NCBI RefSeq assembly: GCF_009727055.1
Contig: NC_052357.1
Location: 19,950,225 to 20,014,224 of the forward strand
Origin: Benincasa hispida
Taxonomy: Eukaryota; Streptophyta; Magnoliopsida; Cucurbitales; Cucurbitaceae
Length of the DNA: 64,000 bases
Reading direction: 5' to 3'
Part shown: piece by piece, positions 48,250 through 60,037 of the stretch
Numbering within the stretch: the first letter of the stretch is position 1
Layout: each line of letters starts with the position of its first letter
Notes under the pieces: model-generated
The model's input: only the letters and a program-made list of their open reading frames with translations
The model's database searches: none
What the model was told of the DNA's origin: nothing
Made by a program: the position numbers and the translations under genes

Positions 48250-49010
48250 TTTCATTTTAACAATCTTCTTCTTCTTTGAAAAGAAGTTTAACAAAGTTTA
48301 AGTATATGAGAGGTGATATTCAATCCTATCTTATAATATTTTGGTTGAAGTATAATGTTTATAAGATATAACATTGAATCATCCTCATTTCAAAGGTTTT
48401 TTAAAAAATAAATTATTTTGAGCGAAGCAAGGGAAAAAAAGGAAAAAAAAAGGAAAAAAAAAAAAAGAAAAAGAAATAATAGGCCGTGGCAAGGACGGAG
48501 AAAGAGGAGAGAGGGAAAAAAGAAAAAATAATAATTTTTAAATAAAAAGGTACGTTGTTAGCTATTGTTAGCTAGCATAACGGAAAAAGGTTATTCTAAT
48601 AAGTGATTATTATAATATGCAAATTATAATAGTCAATGGATTATTCTAGTAAATAATTATTATAGTACGTGAATTATAATAATTTGTGATTGGAGTATAT
48701 ATTATTTTAATATAAATTAATGAGGATGAGTAAAAATGGATAAGAAATACGGAGTCCAAAACATCCCATTGAAATTGAGAGTATGAAATAGCTCATTACT
48801 GGTTAAAATGTCTAGTTTAAAAATTCAGTGGTAAAATGCTATCAAACCAAAATCTTGCCAAGTCAAATCTTAGTGTTTAAATTGTCAAGCTTGAAAACTC
48901 ATAGTGCAAAATACTATCAAACTCAAATCTCAGGACTTTAGATTAAAAGGGTATTTTTTTCCCTTCATTTACTTTTATATTTGCGAAAATAAAAAATAGG
49001 AAAAAAAAAA
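48250..49010. other. Intergenic DNA with a purine tract
   Basis: 48419-48540 on the plus strand is nearly all A and G ('gggaaaaaaaggaaaaaaaa' and similar). No gene is seen in the rest. Confidence 0.55.
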
Positions 49011-49016
49011 AGCACC

Positions 49017-49581
49017 TTTTTGGTCCTTAAGTTCTATTTAGTTCCTAAGTTTTAAAATGTTACACATTTAGTCCTTAAATTTTGAGTTTGGTTTCAGTTT
49101 AGTCTCTAAGTTTCAAAATGTTTCAATTTTACCCTTGATATTTGAGTTTTGTGTCAATTTGTACCTATATTTCAAGATTTATACTTTTAAACTCGATTAT
49201 TTACTAAATACTCATTTTTTGTCTTTAGTATTAATTTATGTTAATAAATTAAAAATCATTAAAACAATTACAATTAATTAGTTTCAGTGTTTTTTGCCAT
49301 TTCATTTCATAATTATTTTTAATTAGTTAATAGAAATTGATGTCAATGATTGAAAGTGAATATTTAATGAAAAATTGATGTTAAAAATGTAAAATCTTGG
49401 AATCTAGGGACCAAATTGAAACAAAACTCAAATCCCAATGTAAAATTATAACATTTTGAAACCTAGGGACTAAATTGAAACAAAATTCAAAACTTAAGGG
49501 CCAAATTTGTAACATTTGAAAATATAGGGACCAAATAGAAACTACAACCAAAACCTAGGGACCAAAAAAGTATTTTACCCT
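49017..49581. repeat. Foldback MITE, second copy
   Basis: Left 'tttttggtccttaagttct' and right 'ctagggaccaaaaaagtatt' are inverted complements, and inner phrases such as 'ttcagtttagtctctaag' / 'agggactaaattgaaac' pair over most of the length. It matches the MITE at 47035-48243. Confidence 0.6.
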
Positions 49582-50303
49582 AAAAAAATATTAAATCTTA
49601 AAAAAAATATAAAAAACATTTTCTTCAACTTCTTTTAATTTTTTTAAATATTATTTTTCTTAATTATTAAAAGAAAAAAATTCATCTTCTTTTGGGCTAG
49701 ACAATAGGTGTGGAGCCTAAAGAAAATGAAAAGAAAGAAGAATAACAATGAGGAAAACGAGGAAGGAGGGGAGGGGAGAAAGAAGGAAAGAGGATAATGA
49801 ATAGGAAGTTGAAAGAAAAGTAGAAGGAAAACAAGATTTTGGATTTTTCAATTAATTTTGAAATAAAGGTTATCTAACACACAATGAAACTTGTTACACA
49901 TGATGTTACAACAATTTTAAGAACATCAAAGATAAATATAGAAAAATATCACAAGAACATAATACAGAATTTGGTAATTCAGTTCGGTACAATACCACCT
50001 GATACCAAATCCTTGGTGTAATGCAAGTGCACGTATCAAGTTATAGCATAGTAAAATGATTAAGGGATCAAGTATCGTCATTTGGAGATTAAATACCGAA
50101 ATTATGCTTAGCTATTTTAGAATTGTATTGATTTTATTTAAGGATTGGATTCTTAATGATATTTTGATTTTTAAAATAAAGGAAAGTAAAGTAAAGTAAA
50201 GATGGTCAAAATTTAAGAGACAAAGATGTTCAAGGGTATGGATTTCTTTAATTACTTCATTAAGACATGCAAAGATTTCTATAGAATAATCTATTAATGA
50301 TAT
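49582..50303. other. Intergenic DNA with a second purine tract
   Basis: 49715-49835 is strongly purine-rich ('aaggaggggaggggagaaag'). From 49860 the sequence is AT-rich and no gene is supported. Confidence 0.5.
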
Positions 50304-51344
50304 TGTTGGGGTTGATGTCATAAAACTCGTAGGTTTTATAGTTTGTAAATTTTATATACGAATTATTTGTTTAATAAAATAAGATGTTATTTTATCTAAC
50401 ATTTAGTTTACATTAATCCAATCGAATGTTATTTAATATAACTTAAACATGTATGCAGTTGACATACAAATGGATTATGTTTAAGTAATAATCTAAATGG
50501 TCTGTAGTATATGGATAAGGTTGGATACTTTATCATGGTGTAGGGGTATTCAAAAAACCCGGTAACTTGACCAACCCAAACCGCAAGGATTGGGTTGGGT
50601 TAAAAATGTTAAAAAATATTAAATTCGGGTTGGGTCTCGGGTTATCCCATTTCATGGTCGGATCAACCTGACCCGACCCGAATATATATATATAAATAAA
50701 TAAATAAAAGTTAAAAAAAAAACAGTTAATTTTTTTTTTAAAAAAAACAGAACTGGTGACCCAACCCAGAAATTTTGAGTTGGGTTGGGTTGGGTTAACC
50801 CTCCAAAAAAGAACTAATAGGGTTCATTATTAGCCAACCCGAATTTTTGGGTTGGTCCACAAAAATCTTCCAACCCGGCCCAATCCGGACTATGTACACC
50901 CCTATTGTAATTGTTACAATAGTTGTCAAGTGTTATCAATGATCTAATCCAAATTGTTCATGTGAAGACATGTGAGTGAAGGTATCCTATACAAAGAGTT
51001 TGTATAAGTTCGGACCAGGAAATGATTAGTTTCTCTTTATAACACCATTAATTGAAGAGATTAACATTTCACTAGGAATACTACAGGTGGCTTGACTTTA
51101 ATCTTGAGTAAGTTGTAAACTCTTGTCTATAAGAACAATCCTTTAATCTATATGGGTGAGAGTAGCCAGATACGTCGACTTAATAAGTCTACTTGTCCAA
51201 GTAGGGAGCTGGGAAAATAGTTACACAAGATGAATTAACTCTTTCCCATCTTAAGGGAAAGTAGATGAATTGTTCCCTTAAGGGTTGATTCCAAGTGTTG
51301 AATAATTGAGGTGCCTCACCCTCTCACTGGCCAGAGATGGGTCT
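50304..51344 (+). repeat. LTR fragment of the long-LTR Copia family, plus strand
   Basis: It starts TGTTGGGGTTGATG at 50304 and follows the LTR order to 'ctggccagagatgggtc', where the minus-strand element at 51345 cuts in. A hAT-like MITE lies inside (50541-50904). Confidence 0.7.
50541..50904. mobile_element. hAT-like MITE, inverted relative to the copy at 15463
   Basis: The ends TAGGGGTATTC and GTACACCCCTA pair with 1-2 mismatches. The body reads as the complement of 15463-15891 ('aacccggtaacttgacc', 'ccggactatgtacacccct'). No matching flanking duplication is visible, so the site may have been rearranged. Confidence 0.75.
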
Positions 51345-53348
51345 GAAGGAACTCTATTTATAGAGAACCTTTGAGCGGAAGCGAATGGTCCAAAATCCAT
51401 TGTGAATGAACTCATACATTTAATGTTATACAGAACAGATTATGCATAAAACTTAAATTACAACATGCTTCTGAAATTAAAACAAAGGAAAAGTTATTGT
51501 ACCTTTGAAGAACCCTTCTTCAAGTAAATCCCTCGATCAAATTTGTTCACAAACGCATCGAACAACTCGAACACCCTCAAACAGCAACAAACAACAACCA
51601 AACACTACCAATAGGTTACCTTGGTATTCTTGGTGTGAGAATCCAGGAGTGGTGGGCTCTGGCTTATTTTGGTTAGAGGGAAGGTTTGGTGTGGAGGAGG
51701 AAGACGATCGTATAGGCAACAACATTATCGTGTAGAAAAAACTAGTCTATTGCATAGACTTCCTACTCGATTGTTTAGGCTCTCAAGTGACCGTATAGTA
51801 AAACTTTCTTACTTGATTGCTAATCACGTCCATCGTTTGAAATTTGAAATCAAATTTCATCTTTTCCCAAATTTTCCATAAAACTAAATAACTACCTACT
51901 AAGGGTGGTTATTGAGAAAAAGAATTTAATTATCAAATAATTAATAAATATAAATAAATATGATAACTAACATATCATATTATATTTATAATCTATAGTT
52001 ATAATATTGCATCATATACAATATATAAACCATAGTTATTTTTCTTTATTTTATGGCATTTAATATAAATCATATTTATATTAAATTTAATAACTATAAA
52101 TCTTATTCATAGAAAATATATTTGAATCATATTCAAATATTAGTTCCTCAAATCAAACAATAATGTATCAAATACATTATGTCAATTATATCATATATAA
52201 NATAGAAAATATATTTGAATCATATTCAAATATTAGTTCCTCAAATCAAACAATAATGTATCAAATACATTATGTCAATTATATCATATATAATTGAATT
52301 AACTTAATTATATCATATATAATAAAATTTCTTCTTATTAATTTGAACATTTCAAGTTAAACCAAAAATTGATTCCCAACTTAAATCCATTGAGCTACCA
52401 AGAGGATCTCATGGACCTGTAGCTTGAAGCTCCAACGGTACGTGAATAATTGATTAAAATTTTTAATCATAATATCTACCTCCGTTAACTGTCGGGCACT
52501 CCATTAAAGACTGACAGCTACACTCTTCGCACTATACATATATTTTTGTGTCCATTGGATATAACCAATCAACAATATGATGACCTTTCACAAATTGCTC
52601 ATAAGTATAGTTGGGCCAAATTATCATTTTGCCTCTACAGTTACATCTAACTCCTTTAGTACCACTGATTCCTCTAATGAACAATAGATCATAGTCCCAC
52701 CATGACTGAATCCCTCTTGTGTAGTTGAATTTCCAGCTCCCCAATCAGACGAATCCCCAAAATGGTAGGCTTGTTGAGTCGGCGATTTGGCCACTCTCAC
52801 CCATACAAATCAAATGACTGCCCTCATAGGCAAGAGTTCACAATTCACTCAGGATTAAGGTCATGTTACTTATGGTCATCCTAGTGAAATGAAAGTCTTA
52901 GTTATGAACGACGTTATATAACGAGACTAAACATTTCGGGTTCGGTCTTATACAAACTCCTTTGTATAGAATATCCCCGCTTGCATGTCTTATACATGAT
53001 TGATTAGGATCAGATCATTTGTACCACTTTACAACATATGTAACACCTACAAAGGAGACCATACTCGTAGTGTCACCAGGATAAGGTATCCAACCTTATC
53101 CACATACTACAGACCATTTAGGTTATCACTTAACATACGATCCACTTGTATGTCTCCATATACATGTTTAAGTTGCAACAATAATCATGGATCTTAGTTT
53201 ATTGGTTTGTGGTTAATGTAACTAAAATATCATATATTTTATAGACAATGTGAATAAGATATCATTTATTATAAATCATAGAATGTTTGTTCATACAAGT
53301 GTTTACAAACTACAAGATCCTACGAGATTTAGAGCATCAATCCCAACA
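51345..53348 (-). repeat. 3' LTR, minus strand
   Basis: On the plus strand it runs from TGAAGGAACTC to ATCCCAACA. It is complete, with a 92-bp artefactual duplication at 52109-52293. With the plus-strand LTR at 55577-57500 it forms a large inverted repeat. Confidence 0.8.
52109..52293. repeat. Exact 92-bp direct duplication around a single N
   Basis: 52109-52200 and 52202-52293 are identical, separated by the N at 52201. No other LTR copy has this duplication, so it is best read as two unmerged contig ends. Confidence 0.92.
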
Positions 53349-53479
53349 ATCTCCCACTTGTCCTAAAGCTAGTGGGGTGTACAAGATAATCAAATTACAA
53401 GTACACAAAACAATAAACTAGGGCACAAACGCCCAGTACAAGATCTCCCACTTTCCCTAGTCCAACTGTGGTTTGTCCC

Positions 53480-55576
53480 ATAGACCCATACTCTGCAGGT
53501 GACCCTCAAACACTGTAGCTGTGAGGGCCTTCGTAAATGGATCAACAACATTGTGCTCCAAATCTATCTTCGTGACAATCATGTCCCATCGATGCACAAT
53601 CTCTCAGATGAGATGGTATTTTCGCTCAATGTGGTTGCCGCGCTTATGACTCCGAGGTTCACGGGAATTTGCCACAGTAGCACTATTATCACAATAAAGA
53701 GTGATAGGCTTAGACATATCTGGAACAAGTTCCAGATTAGTCAGGAATTTCCTAAGCCAAACAACCTCTTTAGTAGCTTCACAAGCTGCTACATACTCGG
53801 CCTCCATGGTGGAGTCCGCGATGCTCTCTTGCTTGGTGCTTTGCTATACTACAACCTCTCCGTTAAGAGTGAACACTGATCCTGAAGTAGATTTCCTAGA
53901 ATTTCTATCAGTCTAAAAATCAGTCCGTGTATCCCATAAGGATCAAATCCTTAGAACCATACACAAGCATGTAGTCCCTCGTTCTCCAAAGATACTTGAG
54001 GATGTTCTTATCGGCTTTCCAGTGCTCATATCCTGGATTAGACTGATATCTACTGACTATCTCCATTACGTAGCAGATGTCAGGTATAGTACATAACATT
54101 GCATACATTAAACTGCCCACGACAGATGCATAGGGGACCCGTTTCATATTCTCAACCTTTTAAGGTATCTTAGGACACTGTTCCTTAGACAATATAACTT
54201 TGTTCCTGAAAGGCAATAGGCCCCTCTTGGAGTTCTGCATCAAGCACTTGATCAACATCTTGTCAATGTACGACGCCTGAGACAATGCTAGCATTTTGTT
54301 CTTTCGATCCCGAAAGATCTGAATCCCAAGAACAAACTGAGTCTCTCCAAAATATTTCATTTGGAATTAGGTCGCTAGCCAGTTCTTAACTGAAGTCAGT
54401 AAGCCTACGTCATTCCCAATGAGTAGGATATCATCTACACATAACACTAGGAAAAATACTGAACTGTTGCCTGTAGACACAAAGCTCATCAACGTTTTAG
54501 TTAAAGCCATAAGATTTGATCGCATTATCAAACCTTATGTTCCAAGATCGAGATGTCTGTTTTAGTCCATAAATGGACCGATTCAGCTTGTAAACCTTTT
54601 ACTCTTGACCTTGGACTATGAATCCCTCGGGTTGCACCATATAAATGGTCTCCTCAAGAATTTCATTCAGAAACGTAGTATTGATATCCATTTTTCATAT
54701 CTCATAGTCATAATATGAGGCAATGGATAGGAGGTTGTGGATAGACTTCAACATGGCAATAGGCGAGAAAGTCTCCTCATAGTCGACTCTCTCTACCTAG
54801 ATATAACCCTTTGCCACAAGTTTAGCCTTGAAGGTTTGCACCTTCCCATCAGCACCCTGTTTCCTCTTGTAGGTTCATTTACAACCTATAAGTTTAACCC
54901 TATCAGGTTGATCTACAAGATCCCAAACTGAATTGAAGTACGTAAACTCCATTTTGAGATCCATAGCTTTGACCAATTCATCTATGTTAACATCCTTCAT
55001 TGCCTTCTGTAAGACAACAGATCCTCAACCTCACCATCAGCTATCATAACTAGGATTTCAGTTAATCCCATATAGCGAATAGATGAGTTCACAATCCTCT
55101 CACTACGTCGAGGTTCCCTTAACACTTGAGGTGGATTTGACCTACTAGATGAACCTACGTCAACAACTCTTGTTGAGGTAGTAGGCTCTTCAACAACTCT
55201 TGTTGAAGATTCAATAGTTTATTTGGAAAGCTCATTCAACACAATTTTGCTTCTAGGTTTGTGCTCCCTTATATGATCCTCCTCAAGAAAAGTAGCATTT
55301 GTCGATATAAACACTTTGTTTTCTTTAGGATCATAAAAATAACCCCCTCACGTCCCTTTGGGATAGCCTACAAATAGGCATAACCTTGAATGTGGTTCTA
55401 ATTTCTTAGGATTAGCCTCAAGCACATATTCTGGGCAATCCCAGATACAGAAATGACGAAAACTAGCTTTACGATCATTCCACAACTCCAAAGGTGTTCT
55501 AGCAACACTTTTGGAGGGAACAAAGTTCAGGATATAAGCTGTAGTCTCTATTGCAAAACCCCAAAACGAGTCAGTA
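53480..55576 (-). pseudogene. Copia pol remnant: integrase end, reverse transcriptase, RNase H
   Basis: From 55576 downward on the minus strand: the integrase C-terminal region ('LTDSFWGFAIETTAYILN', 'CLFVGYPKGT' then a stop, 'FISTNATFLEEDHIREHKPR'). Next comes the linker with 'TRVVEE' repeats. The reverse transcriptase follows, with the active-site variant 'LCVDDILLIGND' near 54420-54450 (Cys in place of the usual Tyr, both Asp present) and 'FGETQFVLGIQIFRDRKN'. Then 'YASVVGSLMYAMLCTIPDIC', and the RNase H region 'MEAEYVAACEATKEVVWLRK' and 'ITLYCDNSATVANSREPRSH'. Stops and frameshifts lie between these pieces. Protease and the integrase core are absent. Confidence 0.85.
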
Positions 55577-57500
55577 ATATTTTATTCACATTGTCTATGA
55601 AATATATGATATTTTAATTTTATTAATCACAAACCAATAAACTAAGATCCATGGTTATCGTTGTAACTTAAACATGTATGTGGAGACATACAAGTGGGTC
55701 ATGTTTTAAGTGATAAACCTAAATGGTCTGTAGTATATGGATAAGGTTGGATACCTTATCCTGGTGACATTATGAGAATGGCTTGCTTAGTAGGTGTTAT
55801 AAATGTTGTAAAGTGTTATAAATGATCTGATATTGATCATTCATGTATCAGACATGCGAGCAGGTATATTCTATACAAAGAAGTTTGTATAAGACCAGAC
55901 CACGAACTGTTTAGTCTCGTTATATAGCGTCATTCATAATTGAGACTTTCATTTCACTAAGATGACCATAGGTAACATGACCTTAATCCTGAGTGAGTTA
56001 TGAACTCCTACCTATGAGGGCGGTCGTTTCATTTGCATAGGTAAGAGTGGCCAGATCGTCGACTCAACAAGCCTACCATTTTGAGGATTTGTCTTATTGG
56101 GGAGCTGAGAACTCAACTACACAAGATGAATTTACTCCTTCCTCGAAGCAGGGGTAAGTAGATAAATTGCTCCATTAAGGGCTGATTCCGGTCTTGAATA
56201 ATGTGGCACCACACCCTCTCTTGACCTAAGAAGGGTTCAGTCATAGTGTGACTATCTATTGTTCATTAGAGGAATTAGTGGTACTTAAGGAGTTAGATGT
56301 AACTACAGGGGAAAGACGGTAATTTGGCCCAGCTGTACTTACGAGCGATTTGTAAAGGGTCATCGTACTATTGATTGGTTATATCCAATGGACACAAAAT
56401 ATATCTGTAGTGCGAAAAATGCAGCTGTTGATTTTTAATGGAGTGCCCGACAGTTAACGGATGGTGAATAATATGATTAAAGAGTTTAATCAGTTATTTA
56501 CGTACCGTTGGTGCTTCAAGCTACAGGTTCATGAGGTCCTCTTGGTAGCTCAAAGGATTTATGTTGGGAATCAATTTTTGGTTTAATTTGAAATGTTCAA
56601 ATTAATAAGAGGGAATTTGATTATATATGATATAATTAAGTTAATTCGATTATATATGATATAATTGACATAATGTATTTGATACATTATTGTTTGATTT
56701 GAGGAACTAATATTTGAATATGATTCAAATATATTTTCTAGGAATAAGATTCATAGTTATTAAATTTAATATAAATATAATTTATATTAAATGCCATAAA
56801 ATAAAGAAAAAGAACTATGGTTTATATATAGTATATGATGCAATATTAAAACTATAGGTTATAAATATAATATGATAAGTTAGTTATCATATTTATTTAT
56901 ATTTATTAATTATTTGATAATTAAATTCTTTTTCTCGATAATCACCCTTAGTGGGTAGTTATTTAGTTTTATGGAAAATTTGGGATAAAATGAAATTTGA
57001 TTTCAAATCTCAAATGACGGACGTGATTAGCAATCAAGTAAGAAAGTCTTACTATACGATCACTTGAGAGCCTAAACGATCGAGTAGGAAGTCTATGCGA
57101 TAGATTAGTTTTTTCTACACGATAGTGTTGTTGCCTATACGATCGTCTTCCTCCTCCACACCAAACCTTCCCTCTAACCAAAATAAGCTAGAGCCCACCA
57201 TTCCTGGATTCTCACACCGAGAATACCAAGGTAACCTAGTGGTAGTGTCCGGTTGTTGCTTGTTGCAGTTCGAGGGAGTTGTTCGCTGCATTCGTGAACA
57301 AATTTGATCGAGGGATTTACTTGAAGAAGGGTTCTTCAAAGGTATAATCTTTTATCCTTTGTTTTAATTTCAGAAGCATGTTGTAATTTAAGTTTTGTGC
57401 ATAATCTGTTCTGTATAACTGTAAATGTATGAGTTCATTCACAATGGGTTTTGGACGACCTGCTTCCGCTCAAAGGTTCTCTGTAATTAGAGTTCCTTCA
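55577..57500 (+). repeat. 5' LTR, plus strand
   Basis: It begins inside the LTR at 'atattttattcacattgtct' and ends AGTTCCTTCA. It matches the complement of 51345-53348 closely: the conceptual peptide 'MVRGKVWCGGGRRSYRQQHY' can be read from both. Confidence 0.8.
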
Positions 57501-57502
57501 AT

Positions 57503-57514
57503 TGGTATCAGAGT
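57503..57514 (+). other. Primer-binding site
   Basis: TGGTATCAGAGT, two bases after the LTR, with one mismatch to the initiator tRNA-Met complement. Confidence 0.8.
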
Positions 57515-60037
57515 CAAGTTGTGTTTTGATTTCCAAATTTCATTGTTGTATTGAATTTTGTTTACAGTTTTGGTGGGTTTTAACTTTCTGCATTGCGTTT
57601 AAGTGTTAAATGTTTGTGGATGTTGTTGATGGATGTTTCGGGATTATTGTCTCCATTTAATGCTTTCATTTACTTTTACAAAATTTAATTGTAAGGCCCC
57701 CTGCATTTTTGGGCACAATAACTTGCAATTGAGTATGTATTCATTTATGTTTTTAAGTCGTTCGTGAAGAAGCTTTAGATGCAAAGAGTTGATGTTCATT
57801 TCAATGGAGAAGACGAAACGATGGTCGCATCATGTAGCTCAAGCTAGACGATCATTTGGATTTGTTATGCATTCGTGTAGAAATGTTCTACTCGATCGTG
57901 TAGTATTTGCTAAACGATCGCATAGCTAATGCTACACAATCGTGTAAAGAGTTTACTCGATCGTGTTGTGTTGGCTGCATGGTCGTATAGACACTCGGGG
58001 GTAAACGATCACACAGTATTGGATACTCGACACAAGGCATGCACGCTAAACGATCATGTAGGCTATCATGCTCATTGCATGGTGTACGATACTTGGGGCT
58101 TGTTACTCAATCATGTAGACTATCATGCTCATCGCATACTCATTAGCTACACGATCGCATGGCATGCGTTACTCGAAGCACACTACACGATTGCGTGGAC
58201 TTTCATGCTCATCGCATAGTCCTAAGCCACACGATCATTGCTAAACGATCGTTTACACTCGACAATCAGAATAATTTGCTACATGATCAAGTGACGAGGC
58301 TTCAAGGCGGGCGGTCCAAGACCTGGTTCACCTGTTCGAATCGGTTGACTCGAACCTTTTGTAATAGTTTAGCTTTTATTTCTGATTTTGAGACAAGTTA
58401 TCCCAGTCCATCAACTTTTAATAAATTTGCATGTGATGTATATTTATTTTATATGCCATAATGTATGTCATATAGTTTTAAAACCCATAGGTTATGCATA
58501 TTTTCATGCATCATCTTTATTATAAATGTTATAATATATTAGTATGCATAATTAAATTACATTAAAGCATGCTCATGCATCATATATTATAAGAGTTATA
58601 CTATATGCATGCATTAATGCATATCCATGCATCATTTATATTATAAGTGTTATAATATAAGGTTGTATGTTAGCATGGAATGTTTGCTTAGTTCATTACT
58701 TTATATAAAAGGTATATATATTAGTAATGAATAAACATTGCATGAAGCATGACACTTAGGTTTATTTATAAAAGTTATAAATACCTTGTGAATGTCTAGC
58801 TTAGCAATGTAGATGGTTTTAATTATTTCATTTTTTATAAGAGTTATAATTAATGAAATTAGAATTAAAATCAATAATAAAGAGTTGCATGCACACCTTA
58901 GGCTTTAATCATTTTTTTTTAAAGGGTTTTAAAATTTGATTGAGATAGACCTAAGATCACGTTTCTAATAAGATTAGAAACCTAAGTTTAATCTTTTAAT
59001 TCGGTTTAATAGGATTACATTGACTAATAAAAGATTAAATATGTAACAAATGTATCTATAAGGGACCTTTTGGCTAAGGTTGGTTTTGGCTAGGCTGGGG
59101 TACTTAAGTCGATGGAAATGTCACACCCCTACCTAGGAACCTACTTGGAGAGATGAATTAGATAGATTTGTTACATGCATGTAAATTTGATGAAAAGTTT
59201 GTTAAAGTGTTTAATAAGACTTGAATCAAACTTCTTTAATCATCAAAAGCAAGTGTTGTTTTTTAGCAAATTAAACAAACCACTTAGTTAAAATCAATAG
59301 TCGGATTTTCTAAGTTAATGAATCCCTAAGTTGAACATTCAGTGGGAGGTAATTGAGGTATATGATACTTCACTTTACCTCTACACGTTTCTCCCTAAAA
59401 ATTTCACACCGTGAGATCTATCCTCGGCCTCGAGGCACCTTGGGAGTGTCCCCCTACGGATGACATTTGGGTAAGTCAATACCAAGGTAAATGGAGAGAA
59501 TTTTCATAGTAAGTGGGAGCGAGATGTATGACAACATATCCCTCAGTCTCTCTCATTAGGCTGGATAAAGTTTTAGTGCATCGCCTTGTGGCACCCTGGG
59601 AGTGTCCTTCTAAAGGATGGTTGTTTTGCACAACTCTTTATCTGATCTCCATCAATGGATAGGGTTTCTTTATTCTCTGCCCTAATAAACTTTTCCCTAA
59701 GATTGGCTCATTAGGGCGGGACTATAGGGCCTAAAATAAGGGGTTACTTTTACACAGAATTGTTAAGGATATTAACAAATTCTGGACCGAACAATGGTGA
59801 CTGTTAGATTCAGTTACAAGGAGTTGTTTCTGTCTAATGGTTGAGATTGTCTCATTCCAGTGAAGGGGCACTTGATCACCCTATGGTGACTTTTGTCCTG
59901 TCTCACTGGAGCATCATTGTAAAATAGATGTCACTTAGGGTACAATAGAACTATTTTGCTAAAACTTAATTGGTGCTAAAAGTGGTTTAATACAAGTAGA
60001 CTTATTAAGTTTATTCATTCTTTTCAGCAATTTTATT
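57515..60037 (+). other. Copia leader with two repeat arrays
   Basis: 57830-58290 holds the ACGATCGT-type array ('ctaaacgatcgcatag', 'ctaaacgatcgtttac' and variants, about every 30 bases). 58500-58860 holds at least five TTATAAnnGTTATAA-type units, three of them after GCATCAT. Near the end a pyrimidine-rich 'ttcattcttttcag' at 60014-60027 precedes the gag ATG by ten bases. There is no coding frame over 2.5 kb. Confidence 0.65.

Larger units (their letters stand above)
51345..55576 (-). mobile_element. Minus-strand Copia element, 5' truncated, with pol remnant
   Basis: The 3' LTR (53348-51345) is preceded on the minus strand by the polypurine tract GACAAGTGGGAGAT (53349-53362) and about 2.2 kb of pol. 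The 5' end is lost at 55577, where a plus-strand LTR begins. It supplies the only pol sequence of the long-LTR family in this window and places that family in Copia by domain order. Confidence 0.8.

Noticed and set aside
51669..51881. 70-codon frame also found inverted at 56969-57181, as a conserved small gene
   Set aside because: Both copies lie in the same part of related LTRs; similarity comes from LTR homology, and the reading direction is opposite to that of the element.
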